A stretch of 64,000 nt of DNA from Ehretia macrophylla (taxonomy: Eukaryota > Streptophyta > Magnoliopsida > Boraginales > Ehretiaceae): positions 88,748,644-88,812,643 of the forward strand of contig CM075767.1 of the NCBI GenBank assembly GCA_037974665.1, in the 5' to 3' direction. Made by a program: the position numbers and the translations under genes. Numbering within the stretch: position 1 is the first letter of the stretch; each line of letters starts with the position of its first letter. Below, piece after piece: positions 21,568-33,582 of this stretch. The notes under the pieces were generated by a model. The model searched no databases. It saw only the letters and a program-made list of their open reading frames with translations, and was not told the DNA's origin.

Positions 21568-21687
21568 GGGTGCGATCATACCAGCACTAATGCGCCGGAT
21601 CCCATCAAAACTCCGAAGTTAAGCGTGCTTGGTCGAGAGTAGTACTAGCTTGGGTGACTCCCTGGGAAGTCCTCATGTTGCACCCCC
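21568..21687 (+). rRNA. 5S: 5S rRNA gene, copy 25
   Basis: TGCGCCGGATCCC, ATCAAAACTCC, GCTTGGTCGAG, and a C-box changed to CTAGCTTGGGTGACTCCC. Confidence 0.89.
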
Positions 21688-22244
21688 TTTTGAATTTTTT
21701 TTGCCCTGGTTAGGGTTGCCAAGATACTTTATCCACCAAATCTCTATTACCGAATCCCACAGAACATTGGGCAAGACATCTTCGCTTCACGTAGAGGCCG
21801 GGCCCGTAAACCGAGGGCGTAGGGTTTGTCACAAAGTCTCCGACGCTCAAGTGTCCATAACTTTTGATCCGTAAGGAGTTACGTGGCGCACAACATACCG
21901 TTTCAAAGCTCTTTGAGAGCTCTACGACGTAGGAAGCCATCTTGCTCACTGTGGCCTTTATTGGAGCCCAAAATGGAACATTTTCATTAGTTTCAGTCCA
22001 CTTTTCTTCTTTTCCTCTGTTTTTCCGTCCTAGATCGTACGTCTTGAGCTGTTAAAAGGACGAAAACCTGACTTGCGGGACATCAGAGGGCCCTACAACG
22101 TGTCGATATCACGTCTTGCGAGGATGCAGCGTTGTTGAAGCGGATGGGTTGTCGTTAAGCCCATTGGGCTTTTTGAATGGGCAATCTCTTTAGGCTGGGA
22201 CTGTGAACCGTTAACACATATAGGAATTGTGCCCTCAACATGAC

Positions 22245-22364
22245 ATGTGCGATCTTACCAGCACTAATGCACCAGATCCCATCAGAACTCCGAAGTTAAG
22301 CGTGCTTGGGCGAGAGTAGTACTAGGATGAGTGACCCCCTGAGAAGTCCTCGTCTTGCACCCAC
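22245..22364 (+). rRNA. 5S: 5S rRNA gene, copy 26
   Basis: Same variant sequence as copy 23 (ATGTGCGATCTTACC start, GATGAGTGACC, CACCCAC end), carried by the 2,029-bp duplication. Confidence 0.9.
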
Positions 22365-22920
22365 TTTTCAATTTTTTTTGCCCTGGTTAGGGTTGCCAAG
22401 ATACTTTATCCAGCAAATCTCGATTACCGAATCCCACGAAACATTGGGCAAGACAACTTCATTAACGTAGAGGCCGAGCCCGCAAACCGAGGGCGTAGGG
22501 TTTGTAACCAGGTCTCCGTCGCTTCGATGCCCATAACTTTTGATCCGTAAGGAGTTACGTAGCGCACAGCATACCGCTGCAAAGCTCTTTGAGAGCTCTA
22601 CGATGTAGGCAGCCAGCAAGATCGCCGTGCCATTTTTGGAGCCCGAAATCGAACGTTTTCATCAGTTTCAGGCCACTTTTCTTCTTTTGCTCTATTTTTC
22701 CGTCCCGGATCGAGCGTCGTGAGATGTTAAAAGGACAACAACTGGACTCACGGGACATCAGAGAGCCCTACAATGTGTCGATACCATGTCTTGCGAGGAT
22801 GCTGCGTTGTTGAAATGGATGGGTTGTTGTTAAGCCAATTGGGCCTTCTGAATGGGCCATCTCTCTAGGCTGGGACTGTGAACTGTTAATAAAATAAAAG
22901 AATTATGCCCTCAACTTGAC

Positions 22921-23040
22921 GGGTGCTATCATATCAGCGCTAATGCACCGGATGCCATCAGAACTCCGAAGTTAAGCATGCTTGAGCGAGAGTTGTACTA
23001 AGATGGGTGGCTCCCTAGGAAGTCCTCGTGTTGCACCCCC
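22921..23040 (+). rRNA. 5S: 5S rRNA gene, copy 27 (variant)
   Basis: GGGTGCTATCATATCAGCGC start, GGATGCC, AAGCATGCTTGAGCG and a C-box changed to CTAAGATGGGTGGCTCCC. The upstream TATA region is also altered (TTAATAAAATAAAAG). Confidence 0.87.
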
Positions 23041-23597
23041 CTTTTCAATTTTTTTTGCCCTGGCTAGGGTTGCCAAGATACTTTATCCACCAAATCTCTA
23101 TTACCGAATCCCACGGAACATTGGGCAAGACAACTTCGCTTCACGTAGAGGCCGAGCCCGTAGACCGAGGGCGTAGGGTTTGTGACCAGGTATCCGTCGC
23201 TCCAGTGCCCATAACTTTTTATCCGTAAGAAGTTACGTGGCGCACAGCATACCATTGGAAAGGTCTCTGAGATCTCTACGACGGAGGCAGCGAGCTTGCT
23301 CGCTTTGCCCATTTTTGGAGCCCAAAATCGAACGTTTTCATCAATTTTAGGCCACTTTTCTTGTTTTGCACTATTTTTCCATCCGTGATCGTACATCGTG
23401 AGCTGTTAAAAGGAAGACAACCTTACTCGCGGTACATCAGAGGGCCCTACAACGTGTCGATATCATGTCTTGCGAGGACGCTTCGTTGTTGAAGCGGATG
23501 GGTATTCGTTAAGCCCATTGGCCTTTTGAATGGGCCAACTCACTAGGCTGGGACTGTGAACCATTAACACATATAGGAATTACGCCCTCAACATAAC

Positions 23598-23717
23598 GGG
23601 TGCGATCATACCAGCACTAATGCGCCGGATCCCATCAGAACTCCAAAGTTAAGCGTGCTTTGGCGAGAGTAGTACTAGGATGGGTGACCCCCTGGGAAGT
23701 CCTCCTGTTACACCCCC
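23598..23717 (+). rRNA. 5S: 5S rRNA gene, copy 28
   Basis: TGCGCCGG, CTCCAAAGTTAAG and GTGCTTTGGCG. The C-box is intact, and the end reads CCTCCTGTTACACC. Confidence 0.92.
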
Positions 23718-24273
23718 TTTTGAATTTTTTTTGCCCTGGTTAGGGTTGCCAAGATACTTTATCCACCAAATCTCTATTACCGAATCCCACGGAACATTGG
23801 GCAAGACAACTTCGCATCACGTAGAGGCCGGGCCCTCAAACCGAGGGCGTAGGATTTGTGACCAGGTCTCCGTCGCTCCGGTGCCCATAACTTTTGATCC
23901 GTAAGGAGTTACGCGGCGCACAACATACCATTGCAAAGCTCTCTGAGAGCTCAAAGACGGAGGCAGCGAGGTTGCTCACTTTGCCCTTTTTGGAGCCCAA
24001 AATTGAACCTTTTCATCAATTTTAGGCCACTTTTCTTGTTTTGCACTGTTTTTCCATCCCTGATTGTACGTCGTGAGCTGTTCAAAGGATGACAACCTGA
24101 CTCGCTGTATATTAGAGGGCCCTACAACGTGTCGATATCACGACTTGCGAGGTTGCTGCGTTGTTGAAGCGGATGGGTTGTCGTTAAGACTATTGGGACT
24201 TTTGAATGGGCCATCTCTCTAGGCTTGGACTGTGAACCGTTAACACATATAGGAATTGTGCCCTCAACATGAC

Positions 24274-24393
24274 GGGTGCGATCATACCAGCACTAATGCA
24301 CCAGATCCCATCAGAACTCCTAAGTTAAGCGTGCTTGGGCGAGAGTAGTACTAGGATGGGTGACCCCCTTGGAGGTTCCCGTGTTGCACCCCC
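24274..24393 (+). rRNA. 5S: 5S rRNA gene, copy 29
   Basis: The internal promoter is near consensus (CTCCTAAGTTAAG is the only A-box change). The 3' part reads CCTTGGAGGTTCCCGTG. Confidence 0.92.
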
Positions 24394-24949
24394 TTTTCAA
24401 TTTTTTTTGCCCTGGTAGGGTTGCCAAGATACTTTATCCACCAAATCTCTATTATCGAATCCCAAAGAACTTTGGGCAAGACAATTTCGCTTCACGTAGA
24501 GGTCGGGCTCGCAAACCGAGGGCGTAGGGTTTGTGACCAGGTCTCCGTCGCTCCGGTGCCCATAACTTTTGACCCGTAAGGAGTTACGTGGCGCACAGCA
24601 TACCGTTGCAAAGCTCTCTGAGAGCTCGACGACGGGTGCAGCAAGCTTGCTCGCCGTGCCCCTTTTTGGAGCCCAAAATCGAACGTTTTCATCAGTTTCA
24701 GGCCACTTTTCTTCTCTTGCCCTATTTTTTCATCCCGGATCGTACGTCGGGAGCAGTTAAAAGGACAACAACCTGACTCTCGATACATCAGAGGGCCCTA
24801 CAACGTGTCGATATCAAGTCTTATGTGGATGCTGCGTTTTTGAAGCGGATGGGTTGTCGTTAAGCCCATTGGGCCTTTTGAACGGGCCATCTCTCTAGGT
24901 TGGGACTGTGAACCATTAACACATATAGGAATTGTGCTCTCAACATGAC

Positions 24950-25069
24950 GGGTGCAATCATACCAGCACTAATGCACCAGATCCAATCAGAACTCCGAAG
25001 TTAGGAGTGCTTGGGCGAGAGTAGTACTAGGATGGGTGACCCCCTAGGAAGTCCTCTTGTTGCACCCAT
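24950..25069 (+). rRNA. 5S: 5S rRNA gene, copy 30
   Basis: GGGTGCAATC start, GATCCAATCAG, an A-box changed to AAGTTAGGAGTGC, and a CCTCTTGTTGCACCCA end. Confidence 0.89.
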
Positions 25070-25627
25070 TTTTCAAATTTTTTTTGCCCTGGTTAGGGTT
25101 GCCAAGATACTTTATCCACCAAATCTCTATTCCCAAGTCCTACGGAACATTGGGCAAGACAACTTCGCTTCACATGGAGGCCGGGCCCGCAAACCGAGGG
25201 CGTAAGGTTTGTGACCAGGTCTCTGTCGCTCCGGTGCCCATAACTTTTGATCCGTAAGGAGTTACGCGGCGTACAACATACCGTTGCGAAGCTCTCTGAG
25301 AGCTCAAAGACAGAGGCAGCGAGGTTGCTCGCTTTGCCCCTTTTTGGAGCCCAAAATCGAATGTTTTCATCAGTTTTAGGACACATTTCTTATTTTGCCC
25401 TATTTTTTCGTCCTGGATTGTACGTCGTGAGTTGTTAAAAGGACGACAACCTGACTCACGGTATATCAGAGGGCCCTACAACGTGTCGATATCACGTCTT
25501 GCGAGGATGCTGCGTTGTTGAAGCGGATGGATTGTCATTAAGCCCTTTGGGCCTTTTGAATGGGCCATCTCTCTAGGCTGGGACTGTGAACCGTTAACAC
25601 ATTTAGGAATTGTGCCCTCAACATGAC

Positions 25628-25747
25628 GTGTGCGATCATACCAGCATTAATGCACCGGATCCTAGCAGAAGTCCGAAGTTAAGCGTGCTTGGGCGAGTGT
25701 AGTACTAGGATGGTTGACCCCCTGGGAAGTCCTCGTGTTGCACCCCA
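25628..25747 (+). rRNA. 5S: 5S rRNA gene, copy 31
   Basis: GTGTGCG start, GATCCTAGCAGAAGTCCG and an intact A-box, then GCGAGTGTAG and GATGGTTGACC in the intermediate element and C-box. Confidence 0.9.
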
Positions 25748-26305
25748 TTTTCAATTTTTTTTTGCCCTGGTAGGGTTGCCAAGATACTTTATCCACCAAA
25801 TCTCTATTATCGAATCACACGGAACATTGGGCAAGACAACTTCGCTTCACGTAGAGGCCGGGCCTGCAAACCGTTGGCGTAGGGTTTGTGACAAGGTCTC
25901 CGTCGCTCCGGTGCCCATAACTTTTGATCCGTAAGGAGTTACGTGGCGCACAGCATACCGTTGCAAAGCCCTCTGAGAGCTCGACGACGGGGGCGGCGAG
26001 CAAGCTCGTCGTGCCCCTTTTTGGAGCCCAAAATCGAACGTTTTCATCAGTTTCAGGCCACTTTTGTTATTTTGCACTGTTTTTCCGTCCCAGATCGTAT
26101 GTCGTGAGCTGTTAAAAGGACGACAACTTGACTCTCGATACATCAGAAGGCCCTACAACGTGTCGATATCACGTCTTATGAGGATGCTGCGCTGTTGAAG
26201 CGGATGGGTTGTCGTTAACCAAAATTGGGCCTTCTGAATGGGCCATCTCTCTAGGCTAGGACTGTGAACCATTAACACATATAGGAATTGTGCTCTCAAC
26301 ATGAC

Positions 26306-26425
26306 GGGTGCAATCATACCAGCAATAAGGCATCGGATCCCATCAGAACTCTGAAGTTAAGCGTGTTTGCGCGAGAGTAGTACTAGGATGGGTGACCCCT
26401 TGGGAAGTCCTCGTGTTGCACCCCC
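26306..26425 (+). rRNA. 5S: 5S rRNA gene, copy 32
   Basis: GGGTGCAATC start, AGCAATAAGGCATCGG, CTCTGAAG, and GCGTGTTTGCGCGAG in the A-box/intermediate region. Confidence 0.9.
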
Positions 26426-26983
26426 TTTTTAATTTTTTTTTGGCCTGGTTATTGTTGCCAAGATACTTTATCAACCAAATCTCTAGTACCGAATCCCACG
26501 GAACATTGGGCAAGACAACTTCGCTTCACGTAGAGGCCGGGCCCGCAAACCGAGGGCGTAGGGTTTGTGACCAGGTCTCCGTTGCTCCGGTGCCCATAAC
26601 TTTTGATCCGTAAGGAGTTACGTAGCGCACAGTATACAGTTGCAAAGCTCTTTGAGAGCTCAAAGACGGAGGCAGCGAGGTTGCTAGCTTTTCCCCTTTT
26701 TAGAGCCCAAAATCGAATGTTTTCATCTGTTTTAGGCCACTTTTCTTGTTTTGCCCTATTTTTCCGTCCCGGATTGTACGTCGTGAGTTGTTAAAAGGAA
26801 GACAACCTGAATCGCGGTATATCGGAGGGCCCTACAATGTGTCGATATCACGTCTTGCGAGGATGCTGCGTTGTTGAAGCGGAAGGGTTGTCGTTTAGCC
26901 CACTGGGCCTTTTGAATGGGCCATCTCGCAAGGCTGGGACTGTGAACCGTTAACACATATAAGAATTGTGCCCTCAACAAGAC

Positions 26984-27103
26984 GTGTGCGATCATAACAG
27001 TACTAATACACCAGATCCCATCAGAACTCCGAAGTTAAGCGTGCTTGGGTGAGAGTAGTACCAGGATAGGTGACCCCCTGGGAAATCCTCGTGTTGCACC
27101 CCC
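26984..27103 (+). rRNA. 5S: 5S rRNA gene, copy 33 (start of short unit)
   Basis: GTGTGCGATCATAACAG start, AATACACCAG, TTGGGTGAGAG, ACCAGGATAGG in the C-box and GGGAAATCC. Followed by the shortened spacer 27104-27391. Confidence 0.89.
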
Positions 27104-27391
27104 TTTTCAATTCTTTGAGAGCTCTACAACGGGGGCAGCCAGCTTGCTCCCTGTGCCCTTTTTGGAGCCCAAAATCGAACGTTTTTTCATCAGTTTTAGG
27201 ACACTTTTCTTCTTTTGCCCTATTTTTTCGACCCGGATCGTTCGTCGTGAGATGTTAAAAGGATGACAACCTGACTCGCGGTACATCAGACGGCCCTACA
27301 ACATGTCGATATCACGTCTTGCGAGGATGCTGCTCTCTATTCTGGCACTGTGAACCGTTAACACATATAGGAATTGTGCCCTCATCATGAC
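27104..27391 (+). repeat. Shortened 5S spacer (288 bases)
   Basis: Two deletions. The sequence jumps from CCCTTTTCAATT at about 27113 straight to CTTTGAGAGCTC, losing the telo-box part. Near 27333 it jumps from GATGCTGC to CTCTCTATTCTGG, losing the GCCCATT...AATGGGC inverted repeat. The TATA region of the next gene is kept. Confidence 0.9.
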
Positions 27392-27511
27392 AAGTGCGAT
27401 CGTACCTGCACTATTGCAACGAATCCCATCAGAACTCCGAAGTTAAGCATGCTTGGTCGAGAGTAGTATTAGGATGGGTGACCCTCTGGGAAGTCCTCGT
27501 GTTGTACCCCC
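27392..27511 (+). rRNA. 5S: 5S rRNA gene, copy 34
   Basis: AAGTGCGATCGTACCTGC start, CTATTGCAACGAATCC, AAGCATGCTTGGTCG, GTATTAGG and GACCCTCTGG. It sits after the short spacer. Confidence 0.88.
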
Positions 27512-28067
27512 GTTTCAATTTTTTTTGCTCTGGTTAGGGTTGCCAAGATACTTTATCCTCCAAATCTCTATTACCTAATCCCACGGAACATTGAGCAAGA
27601 CAACTTCGCTTCACGTAGAGGTCGGGCCCGCAAACCGAAGGTGTAGGGTGTGTGGCCAGGTCTCCGTTGCTCCAGTGCCCATAACTTTTGATCCGTAAGG
27701 AGTTACGCGGCGCACAGGATACCGTTGCAAAGCTCTTTGAGAGCTATAGGACGGGGGCAGCTAGCTTGCTCGCTGTGTCCTTTTTGAAACCCAAAATCGA
27801 ACGTTTTCATCAGTTTCAGGACACTTTTCTTATTTTGCCCAGTTTTTTTGTCCCGGATCGTACGTCGTGAGCTATTAAAAGGACGACAACCTGACTCGCG
27901 GTACATCAGAGAGCCCTAAAATGTGTCGATATCACGTCTTACGAGGATGCTGCGTTGCTAAAGTGGATCAGTTGTCGTTAAGCCCATTGGGCCTTTTGAA
28001 TGGGCCATCTCTCTAGGCTGGCACTGTGAACCGTTAACACATATAGGAATTATGCCCTCAACATGAT

Positions 28068-28187
28068 GGGTACGATCATACCAGAACTAATGCACCGGAT
28101 CCCATCAGAACTCCGAAGTTAAGTGTGCTTGGGCGAGAGTAGTACTAGGATGGGTGACCCCCTTGGAAGTCCTCGTGTTGCACCCCC
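28068..28187 (+). rRNA. 5S: 5S rRNA gene, copy 35
   Basis: GGGTACGATC start, CCAGAACTAATG and TTAAGTGTGC. The intermediate element and C-box are intact. Confidence 0.93.
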
Positions 28188-28743
28188 TTTTCAATTTTTT
28201 TTGCCTTGGTCAGGGTTGGCAAGATACTCTATCCACCAAATCTCTATTACCAAATCCCACAGAACTTTGGGCAAGACAACTTCGCTTCACGTAGAGACAG
28301 GGCCCGCAAACCAAGTGTGTATGGTTTGTGACTAGGTCTTCGTCGCTCCGGTACCCATAACTTTTGATCCGTAAGGAGTTATGCGGCGCACAGCATACCG
28401 TTGCAAAGCTCTCTCAGAGCTCTATTATGGGGGCAGCTAGCTTGCTCGCTGTTCCCATTTTGGAGCCCAAAATCGAACGTTTTCATCAGTTTCAGGACAT
28501 TTTTCTTCTTTTGCCCTGTTTTTCCATCCCGGATCGTACGTCGTGAGCAGTTAAAAGGACGACAACCAGACTCATGGTACATCAGAGGGCCCTACAACGT
28601 ATTGATATCACGTCTTCAGAGGATTCTGCAATGTAGAAGCAGATGGGTTATCGTTAAGCCCATTGGGCCTTTTGAATGGGCCATCTCTCTGGGCTGGCAC
28701 TATGAACCGTTAACACATATAGGAATTGTGCCCTCATCATGAC

Positions 28744-28863
28744 AGGTGCGATCATACCAGTACTAATGCAATGGATCCCATTAGAACTCCGAAGTTAAGC
28801 GTGCTTGGGCGAGAGTAGTACTAGGATGGGTGACCCCCTAGGAAGTCCTTGTGTTGTACCCCC
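28744..28863 (+). rRNA. 5S: 5S rRNA gene, copy 36
   Basis: AGGTGCG start, TGCAATGGATCCCATTAG, and all three internal promoter blocks intact. The end is CTTGTGTTGTA. Confidence 0.93.
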
Positions 28864-29420
28864 TTTTCATTTTTTTTTGCCCTGGTTAGGGTTGCCAAGA
28901 TACTTTATTTTCCAAATCTCTATTACCTAATCCCACGGAACATTCAGCAAGACAACTTCGCTTCACGTAGAGGTCGGGCCCGCAAACCGAAGGTTTAGGG
29001 TTTGTGACCAGGTCTCCGTCGCTCTGGTGCCCATAACTTTCGATCCGTAAGGAGTTACGCGGCGCACAACATACCGTTGCAAAGCACTCTAAGATCTCTA
29101 CGACGGAGGCAGCTAGATTGCTTGTTGTGCCCCTTTTTGGAGCCCAAAATCAAACGTTTTCATTAGTTTTAGGCCATTTTTGTTCTTTTGCTCTATTTTT
29201 CTGTCCCGAATTGTACGTCGTGAGTTGTTAAAAGAACGACAACTTGACTCACGGGACATCAGAGGGCCAAACAACTTGTCGATATCACGTCTTGCGAGGA
29301 TGCTGCGTTGTCGAAGCGGATGGGTTGTCGTTAAGCCCATTGGGCCTTTTGAATGAGTCATCTCTCTAGGTTGGGACTGTGAACCGTTAACACATATTGG
29401 AATTGTGCCCTCAACATGAC

Positions 29421-29540
29421 GGGTGCGATCATAGCAGCACTAATGCACCGGATCCCATCAGAACTCTGAAGTTAAGCATGCTTAGGCGAGAGTAGTACTA
29501 GGATGGGTGACCCCCTGGGAAGTCCTCGTGTTGCACCCCA
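29421..29540 (+). rRNA. 5S: 5S rRNA gene, copy 37
   Basis: ATCATAGCAGC near the start, CTCTGAAG and AAGCATGCTTAGGCG in the A-box. The C-box is intact. Confidence 0.92.
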
Positions 29541-30096
29541 TTTTCAATTTTTTTAGCCCTGGTTAAGGTTGCCAAGATACTTTATCCACCAAATCTCTAT
29601 TACTGAATCCCACGGAACATTGGGCAAGACAACTTCGCTTCACGTAGAGGCTAGGCCCGCAAATCGAGGGCGTAGGGTTTGTGGCTAGGTCTCCGTCGCT
29701 CCGGTGCCCATAACTTTTGATCCGTAAGGAGTTACGCGGTTCACAGTATACCGTTGCAAAGCTCTCTGAGAGCTCTACGACGGGGGCAGCCAGCTTGCTC
29801 GCAGTGCCTATTTTTGGAGCCCAAAATCGAACGTTTTCATCAGTTTCAGGCCACTTTTCTTCTTTTACCTTATTTTTTCGTGCCGGATCGTACGTCGTGG
29901 GCAGTTAGAAGGACCACAACCTGACTTGCTGTACATCAGAGGGCTCTACAACGTGTCGATATCACGTCTAGGGAGGATGCTGCATTGTTGATGTGGATAG
30001 GTTGCCGTTAAGCCCATTGGGCCTTTTGAATGGGCCATCTCTCTAGGTTGGCACAGTCAACCGTTAACACATATAGGAATTGTGCCTCCTCATGAC

Positions 30097-30216
30097 GGGT
30101 GCGATCATACCAGAATTAATGCACCGGATCCCATCTGAACTCCGAAGTTAAGCGTTCTTGGGCGAGAGTAGTACTAGGATGGGTGACCCCCAGGGAAGTC
30201 CTCGTGTTGCACCCCT
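30097..30216 (+). rRNA. 5S: 5S rRNA gene, copy 38
   Basis: CCAGAATTAATG, CCATCTGAAC and GCGTTCTTGGG. The C-box is intact, followed by CCCCCAGGGAAG. Confidence 0.92.
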
Positions 30217-30770
30217 TTTCAATTTTTTTTGCCCTAGTTAGGGTTGCCAAGATACTTTATCAACCAAATCTCTATTAACGAATCCCACGGAACATTGGGC
30301 AAAACAACTTCTCTTCAGGTATAGGCCGGGCCCGCAAACCTCGGGCGTAGGGTTTGTGACCAGGTCAGCGTCGCTCCGGTGCCCATAACTTTTGATCCGT
30401 AAGGAGTTACGCGGCACACAACATACCGTTACAAAGCTCTCTGAGAGCTCTACGACGGGGGCAGCCAGTTTGCTCGCTGTGCCCATTTTTGGAGCTCAAA
30501 ATCGAATGTTTTCATCAGTTTCAGGACACTTTTCTTCTTTTGCCCTATTTTTCCGTCCCGGATCGTACGTCGGGAGCTGTTAAAAGGACGACAACCTGAA
30601 ACGCGGTACATCAGAGGGCCCTACAATGTGTCGATATCACGTCTTACGGGGATGCTGCGTTGTTGAAGCGGATGGGTTGTCGTTAATCCCATTGGGCCTT
30701 TTGAATGGGCCATCTCTCTAGGCTGGCATTGTGAACCGTTAACACATAGGAATTGTGCCATCAATATGAC

Positions 30771-30890
30771 GGGAGCGATCATACCAGCACTAATGCACTG
30801 GATCCCATCAGAACTACGAAGTTAAGCGTGCTTGGGTGGGAGTAGTACTAGGATGGGTAACCCCCTGAGAAGACCTCGTGTTGTACCCCC
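30771..30890 (+). rRNA. 5S: 5S rRNA gene, copy 39
   Basis: GGGAGCG start, AACTACGAAG, CTTGGGTGGGAG, GGGTAACC in the C-box and CTGAGAAGACC. Upstream, the TATA region has lost two bases (AACACATAGG). Confidence 0.88.
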
Positions 30891-31449
30891 ATTTTTCAAT
30901 TTTTTTTGCCCCGGTTAGGGTTGCCAAGATACTTTATCCACCACATTTCTATTACCGAATCCCAGGGAACATTGGGCAAGACAACCTCGCTTCACCTAGT
31001 GGCCGGGCCCGCAAACCGAGGGCGTAGGGTATGTGACCAGGTCTCCGTCGCTCCGGTGCCCATAACTTTTGATCCTTAAGGAGTTACGCGACGCACAGCA
31101 TACCGTTGCAAAGCTCTCTGAGACCTCTACGGCGGGGGCTGTTAGCTTTCTAACTGTGCCCCTTTTTGGAGCCCAAAATCGAACGTTTTCATTAGTTTCA
31201 TGACACTTTTCTTCTTTTGCCTTGTTTTTTCGTCACGGATCGTACGTCGTGAGCTGTTAGAAAGACGACAACCCGACTCACGGTACATCCGAGGGCCCTA
31301 CAACGTGTCGATATCACGTCTTACGAGGATGCTGCGTTGTTGAAGCGGATGGGTTGTCGTTAAGCCCATTGGGCCTTTTGAATGGGCCATCTCTCTAGGC
31401 TGGCACTGTAAACCATTAACACATATAGGAATTGTGCCCTGAACATGAC

Positions 31450-31569
31450 GGGTGCGATCATACCAGCACTAATGCACCGGATCCTATCAGAACTCCGAAG
31501 TTAAGCATGCTTGGGCGAAAGTAGTACTAGGATAGGTGACCCCCTGGGAAGTCCTCCTGTTGCACCCCC
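31450..31569 (+). rRNA. 5S: 5S rRNA gene, copy 40
   Basis: GATCCTATCAG, AAGCATGCTTGGGCGAAAG and GGATAGG in the C-box. The spacer that follows has a 17-base deletion at about 31671. Confidence 0.91.
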
Positions 31570-32109
31570 TTTTCAATTTTTTTTGTCCTGGTTAGGGTTG
31601 CCAAGATACTTTATCGACCAAATATCTATTAACGAATCCCACGGAACATTGGGCAAGACAACTTCGCTTCACAAACCGAGGGCGTAGGGTTTGTGACAAG
31701 GTCTCCGTCGCTCCAGTGCCCATAAATTTTAATTCGTAAGGAGTTACGCGATGCACAGCATACCGTTGCAAAGCTCTCTGAGAGCTCTACGACGGGGGCA
31801 GCTAGCTTGCTCGCTGTGCCCCTTTTTGGAACACAAAATCAAACATTTTTATCAGTTTTAGGCCACTTTTCTTCTTTTGCCCTGTTTTTTCATCTGGGAT
31901 CGTACGTCGTGAGCAATTAAAAGGACGACAACCTGACTCGCGATACATCAGAGGGCCCTACAATGTATCGATATCACATCTTGCGAGAATGCTGCGTTGT
32001 TGAAGCGGATGGGTTGTTTTTAAGCCAATTGGACCTTTTGAATGGGCCATCTCTCTAGGCTGAATCTGTGAACCGTTAACACATATAGGAATTGTGCCCT
32101 GAACATGAC

Positions 32110-32229
32110 AGGTGCGATCATACCAGTACTAATGCACCGGATCCCATCAGAACTCCGAAGTTAAGCGTTAATGGGCGAGAGTAGTACTAGGATGGGTGAC
32201 CCCTTGGGAAGTCCTCGTGTTGCACCCCC
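32110..32229 (+). rRNA. 5S: 5S rRNA gene, copy 41
   Basis: AGGTGCG start. AAGCGTTAATGGGCG replaces the A-box end, while the intermediate element and C-box are intact. Confidence 0.91.
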
Positions 32230-32786
32230 TTTTCAATTTTTTTTGCCCTAGTTAGGGTTGCCAAGATACTTTATCCAACAAATCTCTATTACTGAATCCC
32301 ATGGAACATTGGGCAAGACAACTTCGCTTCACGTAGAGGATGAGCTCGCAAACCGATGGCATAGTGTTTGTGACCAGGTCCCCGTCACTCCGGTGCCCAT
32401 AACTTTTGATCTGTAAGGAGTTACGCGACGCACGGCATACCATTGCAAAGCTCTCCAAGAGCTCTACGACGGGGGATGCCAGCTTGCTCTCTGTGCCCTT
32501 TTTGGAGCCCAAAATCGAACGTTTTCATCAATTTCAAGTAACTTTTCTTCTTTTGCTCTGTTTTTTCGTCCCGGATCGTACGTCGTGAATTGTTAAAAGG
32601 AGGACAACCTAACTCGCAGGACATCAGAGGGCCCTACAACATGTCGATATCACGTCTTGCGAGGATGCTGCGTTGTTGAAGCGGATGGGTTATCATTATG
32701 CCCGTTGGGCCATTTGAATGGGCCATCTCTCTAAGATGGGACTGTGAATCGTTAAAAAAAAAAAGGAATTGTGCCCTCAACTTGAC

Positions 32787-32906
32787 GGGTGTGATCATAC
32801 GAGCACTAATGCACCGGATCCCATCAGAACTCCGAAGTTAAGCGTGCTTGGGCGAGAGTAGTACTAGGATGAGTGACCCCCTGGGAAGTCCTCGTGTTGC
32901 ACCCCC
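32787..32906 (+). rRNA. 5S: 5S rRNA gene, copy 42 (TATA region lost)
   Basis: The transcribed part is good apart from GGGTGTGATCATACGAGC and GATGAGTGACC. Upstream, the ACACATATAGG block is replaced by a run of 11 A (32754-32764). Confidence 0.9.
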
Positions 32907-33463
32907 TTTTTAATTTTTTTTGCCCTGGTCAGGGTTGCCAAGATATTTTATCCACCAAATCTCTATTACTGAATCCCACAGAACATTGGGCAAGACAACT
33001 TCGTTTCACGTAGAGGCTGGGCCTGCAAAACGAGGGCGTAGGGTTTGTGACCAGGTCTCCGTCGCTCCGGAGCCCATAACTTTTGATTCGTATGGAGTTA
33101 CGCGGTGCACAGCATACCGTTGCAAAGCTCTCTGAGAGCTCTACGATGGGGGCAGTTAGCTTGCTCGCTATGCCCCTTTTTGGATCTCCAAATCTAATGT
33201 TTTCATTAGTTTCAGGCCACTTTTCTTCTTTTGCTCTGTTTTTCCGTCCCGGATCGTACGTCGTGGACTGTTAAAAGGAAGACAACCTAACTCGCGGGAC
33301 ATCAGAGGGCCCTACAGCGTGTCGATATCACGTCTTGCAAGGATGATGCGTTGTTGAAGCGGATGGGCTATCGTTAAGCCCATTGGTCCTTTTGAATGGG
33401 TCATCTCTCTAGGCTGGGACTGTGAACCGTTAACACATAAAAGAATTGTGCCTTCAACATGAC

Positions 33464-33582
33464 GGGTGCGATCGTACCAGCACTAATGCACCGGATCCCA
33501 TTACAACTCGGAAGTTAAGTGTGCTTGGGCGAGAATAGTACTAGGATGGGTGACCCCCATGGAAGTCCTCGTGTTGTACCCC
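33464..33582 (+). rRNA. 5S: 5S rRNA gene, copy 43
   Basis: GATCGTACC, CCATTACAACTCGGAAG, TTAAGTGTGC and GCGAGAATAG. The C-box is intact, with CCCCCATGG after it. Confidence 0.91.

Larger units (their letters stand above)
19690..21709 (+). repeat. 2,029-bp three-unit duplication, copy 1
   Basis: Three consecutive 5S units repeated at a 2,029-base offset by 21719-23738. The stretch 20200-20755 is nearly base-for-base identical to 22229-22784, and 21300-21560 to 23329-23589. Intervening parts (for example 20770-21180) differ more, so identity is patchy, as gene conversion would leave it. Confidence 0.85.
21719..23738 (+). repeat. 2,029-bp three-unit duplication, copy 2
   Basis: Partner of 19690-21709. 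It ends where the spacer after the gene at 23598 departs from the spacer after 21568. Confidence 0.85.

Noticed and set aside
19690..23738. Dismissing the near-identical duplications as assembly errors
   Set aside because: The copies have diverged patches and different flanking units, so simple collapse or duplication by the assembler is not the most likely cause, though long reads would be needed to be sure.
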